Positions 62,066 to 64,000 of a DNA stretch of 64,000 bases are shown here, piece after piece (position 1 is the stretch's first letter; each line of letters starts with the position of its first letter). The notes below the pieces were generated by a model. It saw only the letters and a list, made by a program, of their open reading frames with translations. It was not told the DNA's origin and made no database searches. Origin of the DNA: JABDMH01 sp965223105 (lineage in GTDB: Bacteria; Bacteroidota; Bacteroidia; Chitinophagales; Saprospiraceae); contig OZ244987.1 in the NCBI GenBank assembly GCA_965223105.1, positions 1,116,001 to 1,180,000 of the forward strand, written 5' to 3'. Made by a program: the position numbers and the translations under genes.

Positions 62066-64000
62066 CCTCCTAATTTATTCATAGTGAACACATTGGGAAC
62101 CAAAGAGCGCGGGGTTGGCCATCGCTCGCCCCCGGCCCCATATTTTTTCTCCACTGCGTTGCGAAAAAAACAGGGGAGTCAGCCCGCAAGAATAATCAAC
62201 TAGATTAACGTTCTAGGCTGATGTGGATCGGCCTCCCAATTTATTTATGTAGCGACAGCGAAATGAATACATTGAGAACTAAAGGCGCGCGTGATGGCCA
62301 GCGCTTGCCCCCGGCCCCGTATTTTTTCTCCACTATGTTCCGAAAAAAATAGGGGAGTCCTCCCGCGAAATAACCACTGAATTTAAATTTCAAATAAGAT
62401 AGAGACGTGGGTTTAGCCTCCCAATTTATTCATGAAGCGATAGCGAAAGGAATACATTGGGAACCAAAGGGCGCGTGATGGCCAGCGCTTGACCCCAGCC
62501 CCTTATTTTTTCTCCACTATGTTCCGAAAAAAAATAGGGGAGTCTTCCCGCGAGACAGAATTGCATTCAAAAACAAATTAGATGGGGTTGCGGGTAGGCC
62601 TCCCAATTTATTCATGGAGCGATGGCGAAAGGAATACATTGGGAATTAAAGGGCGCGGGTTGGCCATCGCTTGCCCCCGACCCCTTATTTTTTCTCCACT
62701 GCGTTGCGAAAAAAACAGGGGAGTCAGCCCGCAAGAATAATCAACTAGATTAACGTTCTAGGCTGATGTGGATCGGCCTCCCAATTTATTTATGTAGCGA
62801 CAGCGAAATGAATACATTGAGAACTAAGGGCGCGCGTGATGGCCTGTGCTTGCCCCCGGCCCCTTATTTTTTCTCCACTATGTTTCGAAAAAAATAGGGG
62901 AGTCCTCCCGCGAAATAACCACTGAATTTAAATTTCAAATAAGATAGAGACGTGGGTTTAGCCTCCCAATTTATTCATGAAGCGATAGCGAAAGGAATAC
63001 ATTGGGAACCAAAGGGCGCGTGATGGCCAGCGCTTGACCCCAGCCCCTTATTTTTTCTCCACTTTGTTTCGAAAAAAATAGGGGAGTCCTCCCGCGAAAT
63101 AACCACTGAATTTAAATTTCAAATAAGATAGAGACGTGGGTTTAGCCTCCCAATTTATTCATGAAGCGACAGCGAAAGGAACACATTGGGAATTAAAGGG
63201 CGCGTGATGGCCTGTGCTTGCCCCCGGCCCCTTATTTTTTCTCCACTTTGTTTCGAAAAAAATAGGGGAGTCTTCCCGCGAGACAGAATTGCGTTCATAA
63301 ACAAATTAGATGAGGTTGCGGGTAGGCCTCCCAATTTATTCATGAAGCGGTAGCGAAGGGAATACATTGGGAACCAAAGGGCGCGTGATGGCCAGCGCTT
63401 GCCCTCGGCCCCTTATTTTTTCTCCACTATGTTCGAAAAAAATAGGGGAGTCCGCCCGCGACATAACCACTGAATTTAAATTTCAAATAAGATAGAGATG
63501 CGGGTGAGCCTCCCAATTTATTCATGAAGCGACAGCGAAGGGAATACATTGGGAACCAAAGGGCGCGTGTTGGCCTGTGCTTGCCCCCGGCCCCTTATTT
63601 TTTCTCCACTTTGTTTCGAAAAAAATAGGGGAGTCCGCCCGCGAAATAACCACTGAATTTAAATTTCAAATAAGATAGAGATGCGGGTGAGCCTCCCAAT
63701 TTATTCATGAAGCGACAGCGAAAGGAATACATTGGGAACCAAGGGCGCGTGATGGCCTGTGCTTGCCCCCGGCCCCTTATTTTTTCTCCACTATGTTCCG
63801 AAAAAAATAGGGGAGTCCTCCCGCGACATAACCACTGAATTTAAATTTCAAATAAGATAGAGATGTGGGTGAGCCTCCCAATTTATTCATGAAGCGACAG
63901 CGAAGGGAATACATTGGGAACCAAAGAGCGCGGGTTGACCTATGCTTGCCCCTGGCCCCTTATTTTTTCTCCACTTTGTTTCGAAAAAAATAGGGGAGCC
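62066..64000. repeat. Satellite-like tandem array, about 182 bp per unit, at least 11 units, continuing past the window
   Basis: Units begin CCTCCCAATTTATT (first copy CCTCCTAATTTATT) at 62066, 62232, 62417, 62599, 62777, 62962, 63146, 63327, 63509, 63692 and 63874. Spacing is 166, 185, 182, 178, 185, 184, 181, 182, 183 and 182 bp. Each unit holds two long inverted repeats. CCCAATTTATTC pairs with GAATACATTGGG (11 of 12). CCCCTTATTTTTTC pairs with GAAAAAAATAGGGG (12 of 14). Three alternative 3' tails (AATAATCAACTAG, AATAACCACTGAATTT, GACAGAATTGC) occur in the order A-B-C-A-B-B-C-B-B-B. No conserved protein is encoded, and no spacer-like unique sequence is present. Confidence 0.95.

Noticed and set aside
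62066..64000. CRISPR array or tandem genes (including a minus-strand frame at 63155-63367)
   Set aside because: Units are similar over their whole length with no unique spacers, and the open frames are not conserved between units.

Overview
The window is a chromosomal segment from a free-living, probably marine member of the Bacteroidota; Saprospiria (Lewinella-like) is my best guess. The evidence is a SusC/SusD pair with its accessory lipoprotein, at least three proteins ending in type IX secretion (T9SS) sorting domains, DUF2911, DUF1080, DUF3500 and DUF4199-type genes typical of the phylum, and the near absence of strong Shine-Dalgarno sequences. The class-level assignment is inference.

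Layout. 1-6343: a membrane-anchored LuxR-type regulator beside a cut-off DUF4199-like gene, a DUF3500 gene, a sodium:solute symporter, a TPR protein, a YghZ-type aldo-keto reductase and a GNAT acetyltransferase. 6488-9842 (minus): modC, modB and modA preceded by a dimethylglycine-type methyltransferase. 10150-18516 (minus): a SusC-SusD-lipoprotein-arylsulfotransferase operon. 19109-21864: small secreted or membrane proteins. 22299-31830: a sugar-acid locus whose core is a tightly packed operon of a RuBisCO-like protein, a DUF1537 kinase, an ApnO-type oxidoisomerase and a TIM-barrel hydrolase. A purple acid phosphatase, a sulfatase, a xylose-isomerase-like TIM barrel and a Gfo/Idh/MocA dehydrogenase flank it. 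Together they match D-apiose/D-apionate breakdown. 32013-41303: esterase, DUF2911, FG-GAP protein, a tandem PQQ-type sugar dehydrogenase, a T9SS protein, DUF72 and DUF502.

41842-48562: arginine deiminase, then a five-gene operon of two coiled-coil proteins, an inner-membrane-anchored solute-binding protein fused to an OmpA peptidoglycan-binding domain, an ABC permease with an extra membrane tail and an ATPase. 48782-52232: a second DUF2911 gene, cbpM/cbpA, ung, a short tandem repeat and tRNA-Arg(UCU). 52295-54107: a degenerate tRNA-Arg-like copy and an AT-rich glycosyltransferase gene whose 5' end is broken. 54266-57717: hydroxyacid-oxoacid transhydrogenase, a serine hydrolase and a methyltransferase. 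58113-62054: two FIST sensor proteins plus the fragment of a third, a histidine kinase and a receiver protein. 62066-64000: at least eleven copies of a non-coding repeat of about 182 bp, running off the window edge.

The best candidates for new biology are the apionate-type RuBisCO-like operon with its unassigned hydrolase, the coiled-coil/OmpA-fused ABC system, the FIST two-component module with its broken third copy, and the structured 182-bp satellite.
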